A stretch of DNA of 48,695 nucleotides from Sedimentisphaerales bacterium (GTDB lineage: Bacteria; Planctomycetota; Phycisphaerae; Sedimentisphaerales; Anaerohalosphaeraceae). Position numbers and translations under genes: made by a program. Shown piece by piece: positions 27,839-37,671 of the stretch. Location of the stretch: the NCBI GenBank assembly GCA_016930745.1, contig JAFGGE010000078.1, positions 1-48,695 of the forward strand, read 5' to 3'. Under the pieces are notes generated by a model, which ran no database searches, was not told the origin of the DNA, and saw only the letters and a list, made by a program, of their open reading frames with translations. Position 1 is the stretch's first letter; the number at the start of each line of letters is the position of its first letter.

Positions 27839-28870
27839 TCACTGCACCTTGCCTGCACCGGCAATCATGGCTTGCAAATCGGCAAGAAATTCCTTTCCCG
27901 GCAGGTTCTGATCGGCCATGTTCTGAACATATTCGTCAAGAATAGGCTGGATTTTCTGTTTCCATTGCTGCTTCTGCTCATCCGTAAGATCGATCCACTC
28001 CCGCTTCAGTTCAGTAATAAAGGCCTTGCCTTCCGCATCCGCCTGATCCCACGCCTGTCCATGCTTGTCCACCCATTCGTCGCTGACTTCGGAGACGATT
28101 TTTTGTTGTTCGGCAGTAAGCTTATTCCAGGCGTTTTTATTCATGACGACAAACATGGCGGTGGTGTATCCGATAACAGAGGTATCGGTTACGGTGTCGA
28201 TCACTTCTCCCTGTTTCCAGCCCTTGAGGGTTTCCACCGGACAGAAGGTCGCCCTGACTACACCCTTTTGCAGGGCTTCGTACGTTTCCGGCTGGCTCAT
28301 TGCGACCGGAGTAGCGCCGAGGTTTTCCACGATCTTGGCCGACAAGCCGGTCGCTCGCACTTCCAGTCCTTTCATATCTTCCAGCGTTCGGACCGGTTTT
28401 CGGGAAGCGAGGATTCCGGGTCCGTGGGCGTGGACATACAGAACCTTGACATCCGCCACCTCCGCGGGATTATATTTTCGCACCATTTCGGTCGCCGCAC
28501 GCGTCGCGGTCATGCCGTTCGGATAGCCCAGGGGCAAATCCAGCCCTTCCAGAAGCGGAAACCGGCCCCGTGTGTAGGCAAAACAACTCATGCCGATATC
28601 GGATACGCCATTGACGACACCTTCATAGCACTGCGGGGCCTTGGTGAGCGTTCCGGCCGGATACAAGGTGATCTGGACCTTGCCTTCGGTGCGTTTCTGA
28701 ATTTCCTCCGCCCAGGCCTGTGCCGTCTGACACTGCACGTGGGTCGGCGGGAAGAAGATGCTGTAGGACAGCGTTACCGTCTCAGGAGCATCCGTGGCCT
28801 TACGGCATCCCGTCATCCCTGACGCGACGAATACCAGACCGACCATGACAAGCAAACACTTTCGAGACAT
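27839..28870 (-). CDS. dctP: TRAP transporter substrate-binding protein (DctP-like)
   Basis: Lipobox-like [83 protein letters not shown]. Confidence 0.95.
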   Translation of the reverse strand: MSRKCLLVMVGLVFVASGMTGCRKATDAPETVTLSYSIFFPPTHVQCQTAQAWAEEIQKRTEGKVQITLYPAGTLTKAPQCYEGVVNGVSDIGMSCFAYTRGRFPLLEGLDLPLGYPNGMTATRAATEMVRKYNPAEVADVKVLYVHAHGPGILASRKPVRTLEDMKGLEVRATGLSAKIVENLGATPVAMSQPETYEALQKGVVRATFCPVETLKGWKQGEVIDTVTDTSVIGYTTAMFVVMNKNAWNKLTAEQQKIVSEVSDEWVDKHGQAWDQADAEGKAFITELKREWIDLTDEQKQQWKQKIQPILDEYVQNMADQNLPGKEFLADLQAMIAGAGKVQ

Positions 28871-29045
28871 GAGAGACCTCCTAACTTTTTAACAACGATT
28901 TCCATGCAAAGACCGCCCTTTTCGAAATCTGTTCGTCAAACCAGCGTATTGTAACAACTTAGGAATCGTTCGCAATGATTTATCAGGGCTTTTCAAAACA
29001 GGATGCGCTGGCCGAACAAACGACAGAGAATCGATGGCCAATCGC

Positions 29046-29819
29046 TCACGGTTCGAGTTCCTTCTTCCAGGCAAGGATTTCATCAGGACTTGCCAGGCAA
29101 TCGGAGGGCAGATTCGCCAGAACCATTTCCGTAAAGACGGTCCGGCCGATGGCCGTGGGGCTGTGGGCGTCCGAGCCGTAGACAAGTTTTACCCCCGCCT
29201 CCAGCGCCGGCTCGAAAATACGGTGCCATTGCCGCTGATAATAGCCGTTGAGCCGCATTCCGGTCAACTCGTTGATTTCCCAGGCGACCCGGTGTTTGGC
29301 GCTGACTTTAGCGGCCTCGGCCAGGATCGCCAGCACCTGCTCAAAGTGCGCATCCAGATCGACCGAGGCGGCCACCAGCCGACCGGGATGGGCCAGCGTG
29401 TGAATCCCTGGATTGGATACGATCCCCAACAGTGCGGTGCGCCATACCTCTAAAAACTGCTCGCCTGTCATGGTGCAGTCGTCAGGGCTGAGAGGATAAT
29501 TTCCCACCGTCGGAACATAGTGAAAACCGGCCACCACATAATCCAGAGCGTCAAGACTGTCGGTCACCAGACGCCCATCGCTGAAATCGCCGTCGACATC
29601 GACTTCGGCTCCGACGATCACGCGGCAATTATGGCGCACGCGCGACAGTTCCGCACGAATCGCCGTTACGACGGGCAGACCATTGTGGCTGTAGATATGG
29701 TCGGTGATCGCAATCGTCTCCAGATCCAGCTCGTCGGCGCAGGCGCAGATTGAGGCCACATCCATGTCCACGGCATGGCCGCAGTATTCGGTATGGATAT
29801 GCATATCGTAACGGATCAT
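29046..29819 (-). CDS. PHP-domain phosphoesterase (histidinol-phosphatase-like)
   Basis: MIRYDMHIHTEYCGHAVDMDVASICACADELDLETIAITDHIY...GAEVDV...TLAHPGRL...YGSDAHSP. Confidence 0.85.
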   Translation of the reverse strand: MIRYDMHIHTEYCGHAVDMDVASICACADELDLETIAITDHIYSHNGLPVVTAIRAELSRVRHNCRVIVGAEVDVDGDFSDGRLVTDSLDALDYVVAGFHYVPTVGNYPLSPDDCTMTGEQFLEVWRTALLGIVSNPGIHTLAHPGRLVAASVDLDAHFEQVLAILAEAAKVSAKHRVAWEINELTGMRLNGYYQRQWHRIFEPALEAGVKLVYGSDAHSPTAIGRTVFTEMVLANLPSDCLASPDEILAWKKELEP

Positions 29820-29820
29820 T

Positions 29821-31023
29821 CTAAAGCGGCTCCACAGCGGCAAAAGTTGTCGGTTCCATCGGTTTGACGGGCCCGCCGGTGCGGCGCAACACGATGATAC
29901 CGGCCACCAGCGCCAACATAAATCCAATGGGGGAACATTGCAGGACCGCATCCACGCCGATCCTGTCGGCAACCGGCGCCAAGGCCATGGTCGCCACGCT
30001 GGCTATGCCCCACACGCCTCCGACGATTAATCCCATTCGTGTTCCGAAATTCGGCCCCCGGGCGTTTTTGGCCAGCGTCACCAGGACCGGATAGGCTCCG
30101 TAGCCCAACATGCCCGCAGGGAACAACAACAGGTACGTCCAGCGACGATCGATAAAAATCAAAAAAGGAACCAACAGGCAGATGGCTCCCAGCATGCCCA
30201 AAGTGGCACATCGCACTTCGCCGATTTTGTGAGCCAGCCAGGCCAGGACAAACGAGCCGGCGCCGCCGCCGACCATGAATAGGGTAACAGCCTTGCCGCC
30301 GGACAGAGAACCGAGCTTTTGCGGCAGTAGCCAAACGAGGATCGCCGAAGAAATTCCGGCCAGGGCGGTCATCAGCAAAACGGGCCAGAAGGAAATCAGC
30401 CCGGGGCGGGGCCGACGTTTCCCGTTTTCGTCCAATAGGGGCGTCTCGACGGCCAGCCGGATTCGCATGGAAGCCAATAGAGGAATCCCGATCATCGGCG
30501 TAAGCAGAAATACATAAAGCCCTTTTAGACCAAAGGCATCCAAAAGCCGCGGCGAAAACCAGCCGCCGACGCAAAAACCGGCAATTCCTCCGGCCATATA
30601 CACACCCGTAGCGATCGGGGCCGGCACCTTGTCAATCGCATGGACCGCACGAAGCGCCTCGGGGTGCGGCATCGCCACGCCGCAGCCGGCGACAACGGCC
30701 AGAAAGACAAGCACGGGAAACATGGTCGAATCACGAGGCAGCAAGGCAAACAAACTCAGCGCCACACACAGAACAAGACCGATGTATTGAAAGCGCGGCC
30801 GATCGCTGCCGGCCCGCCAGTGACCGGTCAAGACCTGTACGCCATTGCAGGTGAGATTGAAAACTCCCAGCAACACCCCCCCCAGCGTGATCGAGATGGC
30901 AAACTCCCGCTGGATCTCCGGAAGCACAACATGGATGATCCCGGGCGGCACATCGAGCAAACCGTGCACCACCGTCAATGCCAGCAATTGCCCCCATTGA
31001 AACCGTTTTGACTCGACCGACAT
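29821..31023 (-). CDS. Major facilitator superfamily transporter
   Basis: 400 aa, about 12 hydrophobic segments; LLALTVVHGLLDVPPGIIHVVLPEIQREFAISITLGGVLLGVFN. Confidence 0.88.
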   Translation of the reverse strand: MSVESKRFQWGQLLALTVVHGLLDVPPGIIHVVLPEIQREFAISITLGGVLLGVFNLTCNGVQVLTGHWRAGSDRPRFQYIGLVLCVALSLFALLPRDSTMFPVLVFLAVVAGCGVAMPHPEALRAVHAIDKVPAPIATGVYMAGGIAGFCVGGWFSPRLLDAFGLKGLYVFLLTPMIGIPLLASMRIRLAVETPLLDENGKRRPRPGLISFWPVLLMTALAGISSAILVWLLPQKLGSLSGGKAVTLFMVGGGAGSFVLAWLAHKIGEVRCATLGMLGAICLLVPFLIFIDRRWTYLLLFPAGMLGYGAYPVLVTLAKNARGPNFGTRMGLIVGGVWGIASVATMALAPVADRIGVDAVLQCSPIGFMLALVAGIIVLRRTGGPVKPMEPTTFAAVEPL

Positions 31024-31052
31024 ATTCAGCCAACCTCACCGGAAAAAGGGAT

Positions 31053-31856
31053 TCACAGGGAACCATCCTGCCCGTTTTGAATCCACAATCGATACTGTCC
31101 CCCAAGCCGCTCCACTCGACATACACAATCAAATGCCCGGCTGAGAACCGCGTCGGACAAGACCTGCCCGACAGGCCCGCAGTCCAGAATTCGACCTGTC
31201 TTTAAAACCATTACCTGTTCGATCCACGGCCCGATTTCCTCGATCTGATGCGTTACATAAATAATCCCCGGACAATCCCGGTTTGCCGCAAGCATTCTCA
31301 AATCCTCAAGAAATCGATGTCGGGCGGCCGGATCGAGGCCCACGCAAGGTTCATCAAGAATCAGCAATTGAGGCTGATGGACCATAGCCCGTGCGATCAA
31401 GACTCGCTGCTGTTCTCCCTGACTGAGGATTTCGTATGGCTGATCGGCATAATCTTCGGCGCCAACCGTCGAAAGTACGGCATGCGCCCGATCGTATTCT
31501 CCCCTTTCAAACGGTCGATACAGTCCCAGCGAGGCATCGATTCCCGTGACGACGATATCGATCGCCCGGTCCCTTCCGGGCAGTTGAGCCGTCACGGCAT
31601 TGCTGACCCAGCCGACAATCCGGCGAAGCTCGGCCAGCAGGCATTCGCCGAACCGCCGCCCCAGGACTTCCACGGTTCCCTGTGTGGGCCATTCGTAACC
31701 AGTGAGAATCATCAAAAGCGTGGTCTTGCCCGATCCATTGGCCCCCAGAAGAGCCCAGTGCTGACCCGGCTGGATAGTCCAGGAGATATCGGTCAGGATC
31801 GGCCGATCCTTGCGAACAAAAGATACGCTCTTCAGATGTACAACCGCTGTGGACAT
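31053..31856 (-). CDS. Stand-alone ABC-type ATP-binding protein
   Basis: Walker A GANGSGKTT, signature LSQGEQQR, Walker B LLILDEPCVGLD, H-loop YVTHQIEEI. Confidence 0.93.
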   Translation of the reverse strand: MSTAVVHLKSVSFVRKDRPILTDISWTIQPGQHWALLGANGSGKTTLLMILTGYEWPTQGTVEVLGRRFGECLLAELRRIVGWVSNAVTAQLPGRDRAIDIVVTGIDASLGLYRPFERGEYDRAHAVLSTVGAEDYADQPYEILSQGEQQRVLIARAMVHQPQLLILDEPCVGLDPAARHRFLEDLRMLAANRDCPGIIYVTHQIEEIGPWIEQVMVLKTGRILDCGPVGQVLSDAVLSRAFDCVCRVERLGGQYRLWIQNGQDGSL

Positions 31857-31861
31857 GTGCG

Positions 31862-32761
31862 CTATCCGGCAGGCTCGAATTTTTTGCCGGTCAGCTTTTC
31901 ATATCCTTCGATGTACTTGGCGCTGGTTTTTCGGATGATGTCTTCCGGCAGCTCGATGCCCGGTCCGGACTTATCGAAGCGGATTTCTTCCAGATAATTG
32001 CGGACAAACTGCTTATCGAAGCTTTCCTGATCCCGACCGGGGGCATATTGATCGGCCGGCCAGAAACGGGATGAATCCGGCGTGAGAACCTCATCGATCA
32101 GAATCGTCCTGCCATCGATCAAACCCCATTCGAATTTGGTGTCGGCCAGAAGAATCCCCCGGCTCTCGGCATAGTCCCGAGCCTTGCTGAAGATTTCAAT
32201 GCTCTTGTCTCGGACATACCGGGCCTGCTGCTGCCCGATCATGGACACGCATTGTTCGTAGGAAATGTTCTCATCATGCAGACCCTGCTCGGCCTTGGTA
32301 GAGGGTGTGAAGATCGGCTGGGCCAATTTGGCACACTGGGCCAGATCCGCCGGCAGCCGGATCCCGCAGACCGTCTGGTGTTTGCGATATTCCTTCCAGC
32401 CCGAGCCGGCCAGATAACCCCGAACCACACATTCTACGGGGAGTACCTGGGTCTTTTTCACCAGCATGGACCGTCCGGCAAGCTGATCGGCATGGTCGCA
32501 GAAGGGCGCGGGAAACTCGCTTACGTCGTCGCTGATCAGGTGATTCTCGACGATATCGGCCAGGTAATCGAACCAGAACCGCGAGATCTGCGTCAAAACC
32601 TGTCCTTTATACGGAATCCCGCTTTTCATAATCACGTCAAAGGCGCTGAGACGATCCGAGGCGACGATCAGCAGTTTGTCGCCCAGATCATAAATATCCC
32701 GCACTTTTCCGTGTTTGGCTTGCGTATTTTCGATTTCCGTCTGCAGGACGATACCGGCCAT
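31862..32761 (-). CDS. purC: Phosphoribosylaminoimidazole-succinocarboxamide synthase
   Basis: GKVRDIYDLGDKLLIVASDRLSAFDVIM...ECVVRGYLAGSGWKEY...LPVECVVR...LIDEVLTPDSSRFWP. Confidence 0.96.
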   Translation of the reverse strand: MAGIVLQTEIENTQAKHGKVRDIYDLGDKLLIVASDRLSAFDVIMKSGIPYKGQVLTQISRFWFDYLADIVENHLISDDVSEFPAPFCDHADQLAGRSMLVKKTQVLPVECVVRGYLAGSGWKEYRKHQTVCGIRLPADLAQCAKLAQPIFTPSTKAEQGLHDENISYEQCVSMIGQQQARYVRDKSIEIFSKARDYAESRGILLADTKFEWGLIDGRTILIDEVLTPDSSRFWPADQYAPGRDQESFDKQFVRNYLEEIRFDKSGPGIELPEDIIRKTSAKYIEGYEKLTGKKFEPAG

Positions 32762-32992
32762 CAATCTTCCCTTTCCTGGTCGCCTTTTTCTTTCCTGGCA
32801 AAAAAGGCATCCTATGAAGCCGGCGATACCCTGTCAAGGGGATAGATCAAATCCCAGGACGGGAAAAAGGCTGCATAAAATACGAAAAACGGAGCGATAA
32901 CTCATTCTTCCCGCTCTCCCAGGAAGCGCTTGCTATCCGGAATGCCGTATTGTATAACGCGGCAAAATAAATCAGGGTGCTGAGGGATTGAG

Positions 32993-33631
32993 ATGGCGGA
33001 ATTTGTGATGCATGTGGAAAAAGTGGAGGAGGCCGGATACGAAGCGGCCTTGCGTGGTCTGGCTCACAATAAAAAGCAAACGCCCGAACAAATGGGCTCT
33101 GTGGCCGAACGGCTGGCCGACAAGGATGGAGGGCACAATAAATTCCTCGAAAGCATCCTTGTCTGGCTGGATGTGCAGGGTCCGCGCTACTGGTGGCAGG
33201 AGGCCGATACGTTTCGCCTGTCCACCAAGCAGAGCGAAAGTACCATGCACACGCTGAAAAGGGAGCTGGCGCAAATCGATATCGAAGACGACGTCGCCGT
33301 CGGCCGCTTTATCGAGAAAAATTTCGAACCGGGTTCATGCACTCGGGAACACCTGCGATTTATCTTCGAGGCGTTTAAGGCGGACGATCTGGTCGAGATC
33401 AAAAAACGTCTGCCCGAAGGTTTCCTGCAGAAGCGGCTCTGGTGTATGAGCTATCGCACCCTGCGCAATGTCATCCTGCAGCGGCGCACCCATCGCCTGC
33501 CGCACTGGCGCAGCTTTACCGAACAGGTCCTGGCGCAGGTGGATCATCCGGAACTGTTGCCGTCTCCTGCCCGTGATGCTTCTGCGACGGCTTCGGATAG
33601 GATAAACGACGCACATCATTCTCTGGTATGA
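32993..33631 (+). CDS. ThyX-like family protein resembling a family common in phages
   Basis: GGHNKFLESILVWLDVQGPRYWWQEADTFRLSTKQSESTMHTL...LPEGFLQKRLWCMSYRTLRNVILQRRTHRLPHWRSFTEQVL; recalled resemblance to unannotated phage ThyX-like proteins. Canonical RHRxxSxNExSxRY not seen. Confidence 0.55.
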   Translation: MAEFVMHVEKVEEAGYEAALRGLAHNKKQTPEQMGSVAERLADKDGGHNKFLESILVWLDVQGPRYWWQEADTFRLSTKQSESTMHTLKRELAQIDIEDDVAVGRFIEKNFEPGSCTREHLRFIFEAFKADDLVEIKKRLPEGFLQKRLWCMSYRTLRNVILQRRTHRLPHWRSFTEQVLAQVDHPELLPSPARDASATASDRINDAHHSLV

Positions 33632-34926
33632 GACTTGCCTTCTTCGGCCAAAAACCGCACGACCTCCTCTTCGGTCAGAACCGGCCCAGGGGAGCCAAGC
33701 TGATTGCTCTTGCCATTGCCGCCGCCGAGATAAAGGCGATAGGCTTGCTGCCGGTTTCCCTGAATCGTTTTTAGACATCCGCTTAGGCCGATTTCCGCCG
33801 CGGCGCAATGTGCGCAGCGGTTGGGACAGCCGCTGATTCGAATGCATGGAGTATGCAGGGCGCTAGGCAGATTTTCTTGAATCAGACGCCGGGCTAACTG
33901 ACGTGTATTCACCAGACCGTTCGGGCAGGTATCCGCTCCCGGACAACAGACGATGGATGGGCCTCTTGTCAGCAAGATCAAGGAAGTAGGCAGCACAATA
34001 GGATCATTGCCATACAACTCGATATCCTGCGTCAGATTTATACGCGATTGAAGGCGCTGCTTGTCCAGCAGGTCCGCCAGCGTTACGGCCTGTTCGACGG
34101 ACAGATCCCCCAGCGGCAGCCGCAAACAGGACCGATGCGGAAGCCTTTCTTTGCCCGGCAGGATCGCGACGTGGGGATAGGGACCGCTTTTACGTTTCTC
34201 TTCAAATCGTCGATGCAAGACTTCTTTGAATACGGCATCGCCCAGGCGTTCGCGAACATGCCGCAAGCGGGCCTTTCGCCGATGGTTCCGATCCCCCATT
34301 TCCTCGAACAATTCCAAAACGGCGATTGTGAAGGGGATCATCTCTTCTGCCGGAAGATTCTTCGTCAGTTCGATGCCGGGATTGGGTCGCGGTCCCAGCG
34401 ATCCGGCGCCGATAACATCAAATTGGAGACCGGGCGTAAGGACAAAGCCAAGATCGTTTAAGTAAGGCAGGGCACATTGTTCGTTACAGGCCGAGAAACT
34501 GATCTTGAACTTACGCGGAAGGTGATCGCAAAGAGGCAGCGAAGACAGCGATGAATATACCGTTTCTATCAAAGGCAGCAAATCCCGCCCGCCTTCTTTG
34601 AGATCACAGCCCGGACACAATGTGATATTGCGTATGGAATCGCCGCCAGTGTTGCCGGTTTGCAGTTGGACCCGGCCAAGCAATTCCTGGATGGTCGGCA
34701 GATCCGAGGCGGCGACATTATGCAGCTCGACATCCTGTCGGGTCGTCAGGTGCAAAGGCGTGCCGCGGCAGCAGGCAACGGCCAGATGCGCCAGCCTTCG
34801 CCACTGCTCGGCGTTGATCCGTCCGCCGGGAATACGAATTCGCTGCATGTACAATCCTTCCTGTTTCTGCGGATAGACGCCGTACCGTCTGGACAGATGC
34901 AGGGACATAGGTTTCGGAGCATCCAT
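33616..34926 (-). CDS. Sulfite/nitrite reductase-like siroheme/4Fe-4S hemoprotein
   Basis: IRIPGGRINAEQWRRLAHLA, TTRQDVELHNV, C-x5-C (CPGADTC) and C-x3-C (GCPNRC) siroheme cluster motifs. Confidence 0.87.
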   Translation of the reverse strand: MDAPKPMSLHLSRRYGVYPQKQEGLYMQRIRIPGGRINAEQWRRLAHLAVACCRGTPLHLTTRQDVELHNVAASDLPTIQELLGRVQLQTGNTGGDSIRNITLCPGCDLKEGGRDLLPLIETVYSSLSSLPLCDHLPRKFKISFSACNEQCALPYLNDLGFVLTPGLQFDVIGAGSLGPRPNPGIELTKNLPAEEMIPFTIAVLELFEEMGDRNHRRKARLRHVRERLGDAVFKEVLHRRFEEKRKSGPYPHVAILPGKERLPHRSCLRLPLGDLSVEQAVTLADLLDKQRLQSRINLTQDIELYGNDPIVLPTSLILLTRGPSIVCCPGADTCPNGLVNTRQLARRLIQENLPSALHTPCIRISGCPNRCAHCAAAEIGLSGCLKTIQGNRQQAYRLYLGGGNGKSNQLGSPGPVLTEEEVVRFLAEEGKSHTRE

Positions 34927-34930
34927 GGAC

Positions 34931-35662
34931 TCATTCCCGTGCAGCGTTTAGGGCGGCTATTTGTCGTAACGGCCGGGTGTGAATGCCGCATTCGCCGCCG
35001 CATTTGCTGGTTCCGATCCATCGTCCGGCCCGCTCATCCTTGCCCAGGGCGATCTTCGAGCAGGGAGCGCATCCCAGCGACCGATATCCCAACGCATATA
35101 ACGGATTTACGGGAACCTGATTCAACGCCAGGTACTGCCAGACCTCTCGCTCATACCAAATCAGGATCGGATTGAGCTTGACGAGGCCTTCGTCCCGCTC
35201 TTCGACTTCCTTGAAGTCGGTCCGTGTTCGGCCTTCGGTGCATCGCAGGCCTGTCACCCAGCAGGCCACATCCATTTCTTCGATGGCCCGACGGGTCGGC
35301 TCGACCTTCAACAGATCACAGCATCGGTCGGGATCGGACTGATACAGCGTATCCGGAATCGAATCATCGTTCTTGAAAATTTGCAGCTCAGGATATTGAG
35401 CCACCTGCCGGTTCATGAAATGAACGGTCTCTTTGGGTTTGAATCGTGTTGTAACGATAAAACCGCGTATGTCCGGGCTCACCCGCTTGGCCAGATGCCA
35501 GACGACGACGGAATCCTTACCCAGGCTGTTGGCCACCACGAGTCGGTCTTTGTATTCCTGCCAGGCAAGGCGGATCAACTCCAGGGACCGCTCGACTTTC
35601 TGGGCATAGTTCAAACCTTCCACAAGCTGTTTTACATCATCGTTTGCCAATTCTTTCAACAT
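34931..35662 (-). CDS. cysH: Adenylylsulfate/phosphoadenylylsulfate reductase (CysH)
   Basis: VVANSLGKDSVVVWHLA P-loop-like; CC (RCCDLLKVEP) plus CxxC (LGCAPCSKIALGKDERAGRW) typical of 4Fe-4S APS reductases; ECGIH C-terminus. Confidence 0.9.
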   Translation of the reverse strand: MLKELANDDVKQLVEGLNYAQKVERSLELIRLAWQEYKDRLVVANSLGKDSVVVWHLAKRVSPDIRGFIVTTRFKPKETVHFMNRQVAQYPELQIFKNDDSIPDTLYQSDPDRCCDLLKVEPTRRAIEEMDVACWVTGLRCTEGRTRTDFKEVEERDEGLVKLNPILIWYEREVWQYLALNQVPVNPLYALGYRSLGCAPCSKIALGKDERAGRWIGTSKCGGECGIHTRPLRQIAALNAARE

Positions 35663-35696
35663 TTTCTTCTCCTACTAAAGTTCATCAAAACCAGGA

Positions 35697-35921
35697 TTAA
35701 ATTTGATATTCGGGCGGTTTCAACTGACCGAACTTGAGGCGATTCCAAAATCGTTCATGAAAGTAAAATGCCGTAATTTTGACGCAGGTATCGAGAAAGC
35801 CGATTTTAATCGCCGTTTCGACGGTTCCGACAAAAATCCATGCCGTGACAAAGGTGACAATGGTCCCTCCGGCCCTCCAGGTAACTGCTTTAATTATGCT
35901 TCTCCAATGAGACTCCATCAT
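35697..35921 (-). CDS. DUF2061 small membrane protein
   Basis: SHWRSIIKAVTWRAGGTIVTFVTAWIFVGTVETAIKIGFLDTCVKITAFYFHERFWNRLKFG. Confidence 0.88.
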   Translation of the reverse strand: MMESHWRSIIKAVTWRAGGTIVTFVTAWIFVGTVETAIKIGFLDTCVKITAFYFHERFWNRLKFGQLKPPEYQI

Positions 35922-35940
35922 CTTCCTTTGCCAACTGCGT

Positions 35941-35975
35941 ATATTCCTATAATGTAGTAGTATTACTAGGAATAT
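35941..35975. promoter_or_regulatory. Putative operator palindrome upstream of the sulfur genes
   Basis: 9-bp inverted repeat ATATTCCTA (35941-35949) / TAGGAATAT (35967-35975); TATTCCTAT recurs upstream of the Rrf2 gene at 36452-36460. Confidence 0.5.
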
Positions 35976-35988
35976 ATTCTAAAAAATT

Positions 35989-36444
35989 TTAGATCACATA
36001 GTTTAAGACATTTTGTTCCTGATGTTCCCTCTCGATTAGTCCGGCCAGTGTTGTGGAATCATAAATCTTGTTCACCTCTGTCTCCACCTGTCGCCACAGT
36101 TGGGCAAAGGCCCGATCCCCACTCACAGTACAATCCTCGGCCATCGGAGGCGGAAATGCCGGAAGGCCATTGCACAGGTGCAAAATTTCAGCGATCCGGA
36201 TCTGCTCCGAGGGCCGAGCTAATACATATCCTCCGTTTTTCCCCTGCATCGAGAATACAAGACCTGCCTGACGGAGTTCGCAGAGAATATTTTCCAGGAA
36301 ACGAACAGGAATATTCTGTTTTTGGGATATATCCTGCACTTTTACTGGCCCCGTATTTTCCCGACAGGCCAACTCAAACAAGGCCCGTAAGGCATACCAG
36401 GCCTTTTTGGAAATGGCCGAACTGGTTTTCAATGCTTCATTCAT
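35989..36444 (-). CDS. Rrf2-family transcriptional regulator
   Basis: SKKAWYALRALFELACRENTGPVKVQDISQKQNIPVRFLENILCELRQAGLVFSMQGKNGGYVLARPSEQIRIAEIL. Confidence 0.93.
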   Translation of the reverse strand: MNEALKTSSAISKKAWYALRALFELACRENTGPVKVQDISQKQNIPVRFLENILCELRQAGLVFSMQGKNGGYVLARPSEQIRIAEILHLCNGLPAFPPPMAEDCTVSGDRAFAQLWRQVETEVNKIYDSTTLAGLIEREHQEQNVLNYVI

Positions 36445-36694
36445 ATATCACTATTCCTATGATAATTCTATGAATATAGTTTCACCGTACCGACTTGTCA
36501 ATAGACTTTTCCAGGAACTTTTAAAAAATTTTCATACTAAGGAACAATTTATTTTCAGGGCTTCTCCTGGTCCGAGTTCTGAGAACTCGGTTGCAATCAC
36601 GGTTATGTTCATTAGGATGATGGTCTGAAATTTTTTCGCCGGAGTGACTTCCAAACTTAAGATTTATTGTGCAATGGAAAGCATTGGAGACAGG

Positions 36695-37651
36695 ATGGTC
36701 GAGAACAGACAAATCATCACGGTGGGGATCAGCCCATCCTGGGATATCCGATGCTATGTCGATGATCTGGCATGGGGGCAGCACAAGACTCTCTCGCAAC
36801 AAACCGTTTTCCCGGCCGGAAAGGCATTGAATGTTTCTCGTGCATTGGGGTGGTTAGGCCGAAGCAGCATGGCCGCCGGATTATGGGGACAGACCGACTA
36901 TCAGGAACTTGTCGAATCGACGATCGAATTACAGAAAAAAGTCACGTTTCATCTGACGGTTGTACCCGGCCGGACAAGGCAGAATATCACGGTGATCGAC
37001 CGGGGAAATAACCAGGAGATCCATTTGAGGGCGCCTCATTCCCTCTCGACGAAAGATGCTCTGAGGCGACTGGCACAGGATTTGAGGCAACGAACCGACG
37101 ACCATTCCATCTGCGTTTTTTCCGGGGCCATGCCGGAAGGAGAGTTGCTGGAGGCGTCGTTGGAATGTTTGCACGTTTGCCGGGACAACGGTGCGATGCT
37201 GGTGATCGATACCTACGGGCCGGCTTTGAGTCAAATTCTGAGACAGGAAAATCCCTGGCTGATAAAGCCGAATCTCCAGGAATGGCGGGGGCTTGTGAAC
37301 TTTGAGGTGCAAGATGAACCGGAGGCCATCGATGCTGCCGCACGGCAGGCCTTTGACGGGCTGGAAACGGTGATCGTCAGCCGAGGGCAAAAGGGGGCCG
37401 TGGCGGTCACAAGGCAACACGCATGGTCCGCCCGGCCAACCGATACGGAACGACCGACGATCAGCACGGTTGGCTGCGGCGATTTTCTTCTGGCCGGTTT
37501 CCTGGATGCCGTTTTATCCGGAAAAACCATGCAAGAGGCCCTAAAACAGGGAGTGAAGGTCGGATCGGCGCATGCCTTGGGACTGACCGAGGCAAAGTCA
37601 TGGAGCGAAATTGCCGATACTATAGGTGTCGAACTCCAACAGATACGATAA
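36695..37651 (+). CDS. PfkB-family (1-phosphofructokinase-like) sugar kinase
   Basis: FPAGKALNVSRALGWLG, FSGAMPEGEL, KPNLQEW, VSRGQKGAVAV, STVGCGDFLLAGFLDAVLSG. Confidence 0.92.
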   Translation: MVENRQIITVGISPSWDIRCYVDDLAWGQHKTLSQQTVFPAGKALNVSRALGWLGRSSMAAGLWGQTDYQELVESTIELQKKVTFHLTVVPGRTRQNITVIDRGNNQEIHLRAPHSLSTKDALRRLAQDLRQRTDDHSICVFSGAMPEGELLEASLECLHVCRDNGAMLVIDTYGPALSQILRQENPWLIKPNLQEWRGLVNFEVQDEPEAIDAAARQAFDGLETVIVSRGQKGAVAVTRQHAWSARPTDTERPTISTVGCGDFLLAGFLDAVLSGKTMQEALKQGVKVGSAHALGLTEAKSWSEIADTIGVELQQIR

Positions 37652-37671
37652 TCCGTCGGAAAACCGGGAAA

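Noticed and set aside
36572-36590. CCGAGTTC-tga-GAACTCGG hairpin upstream of the PfkB gene, considered as a riboswitch or terminator
   Set aside because: A perfect 8-bp stem but no T run and no surrounding conserved architecture; left as a simple leader hairpin.
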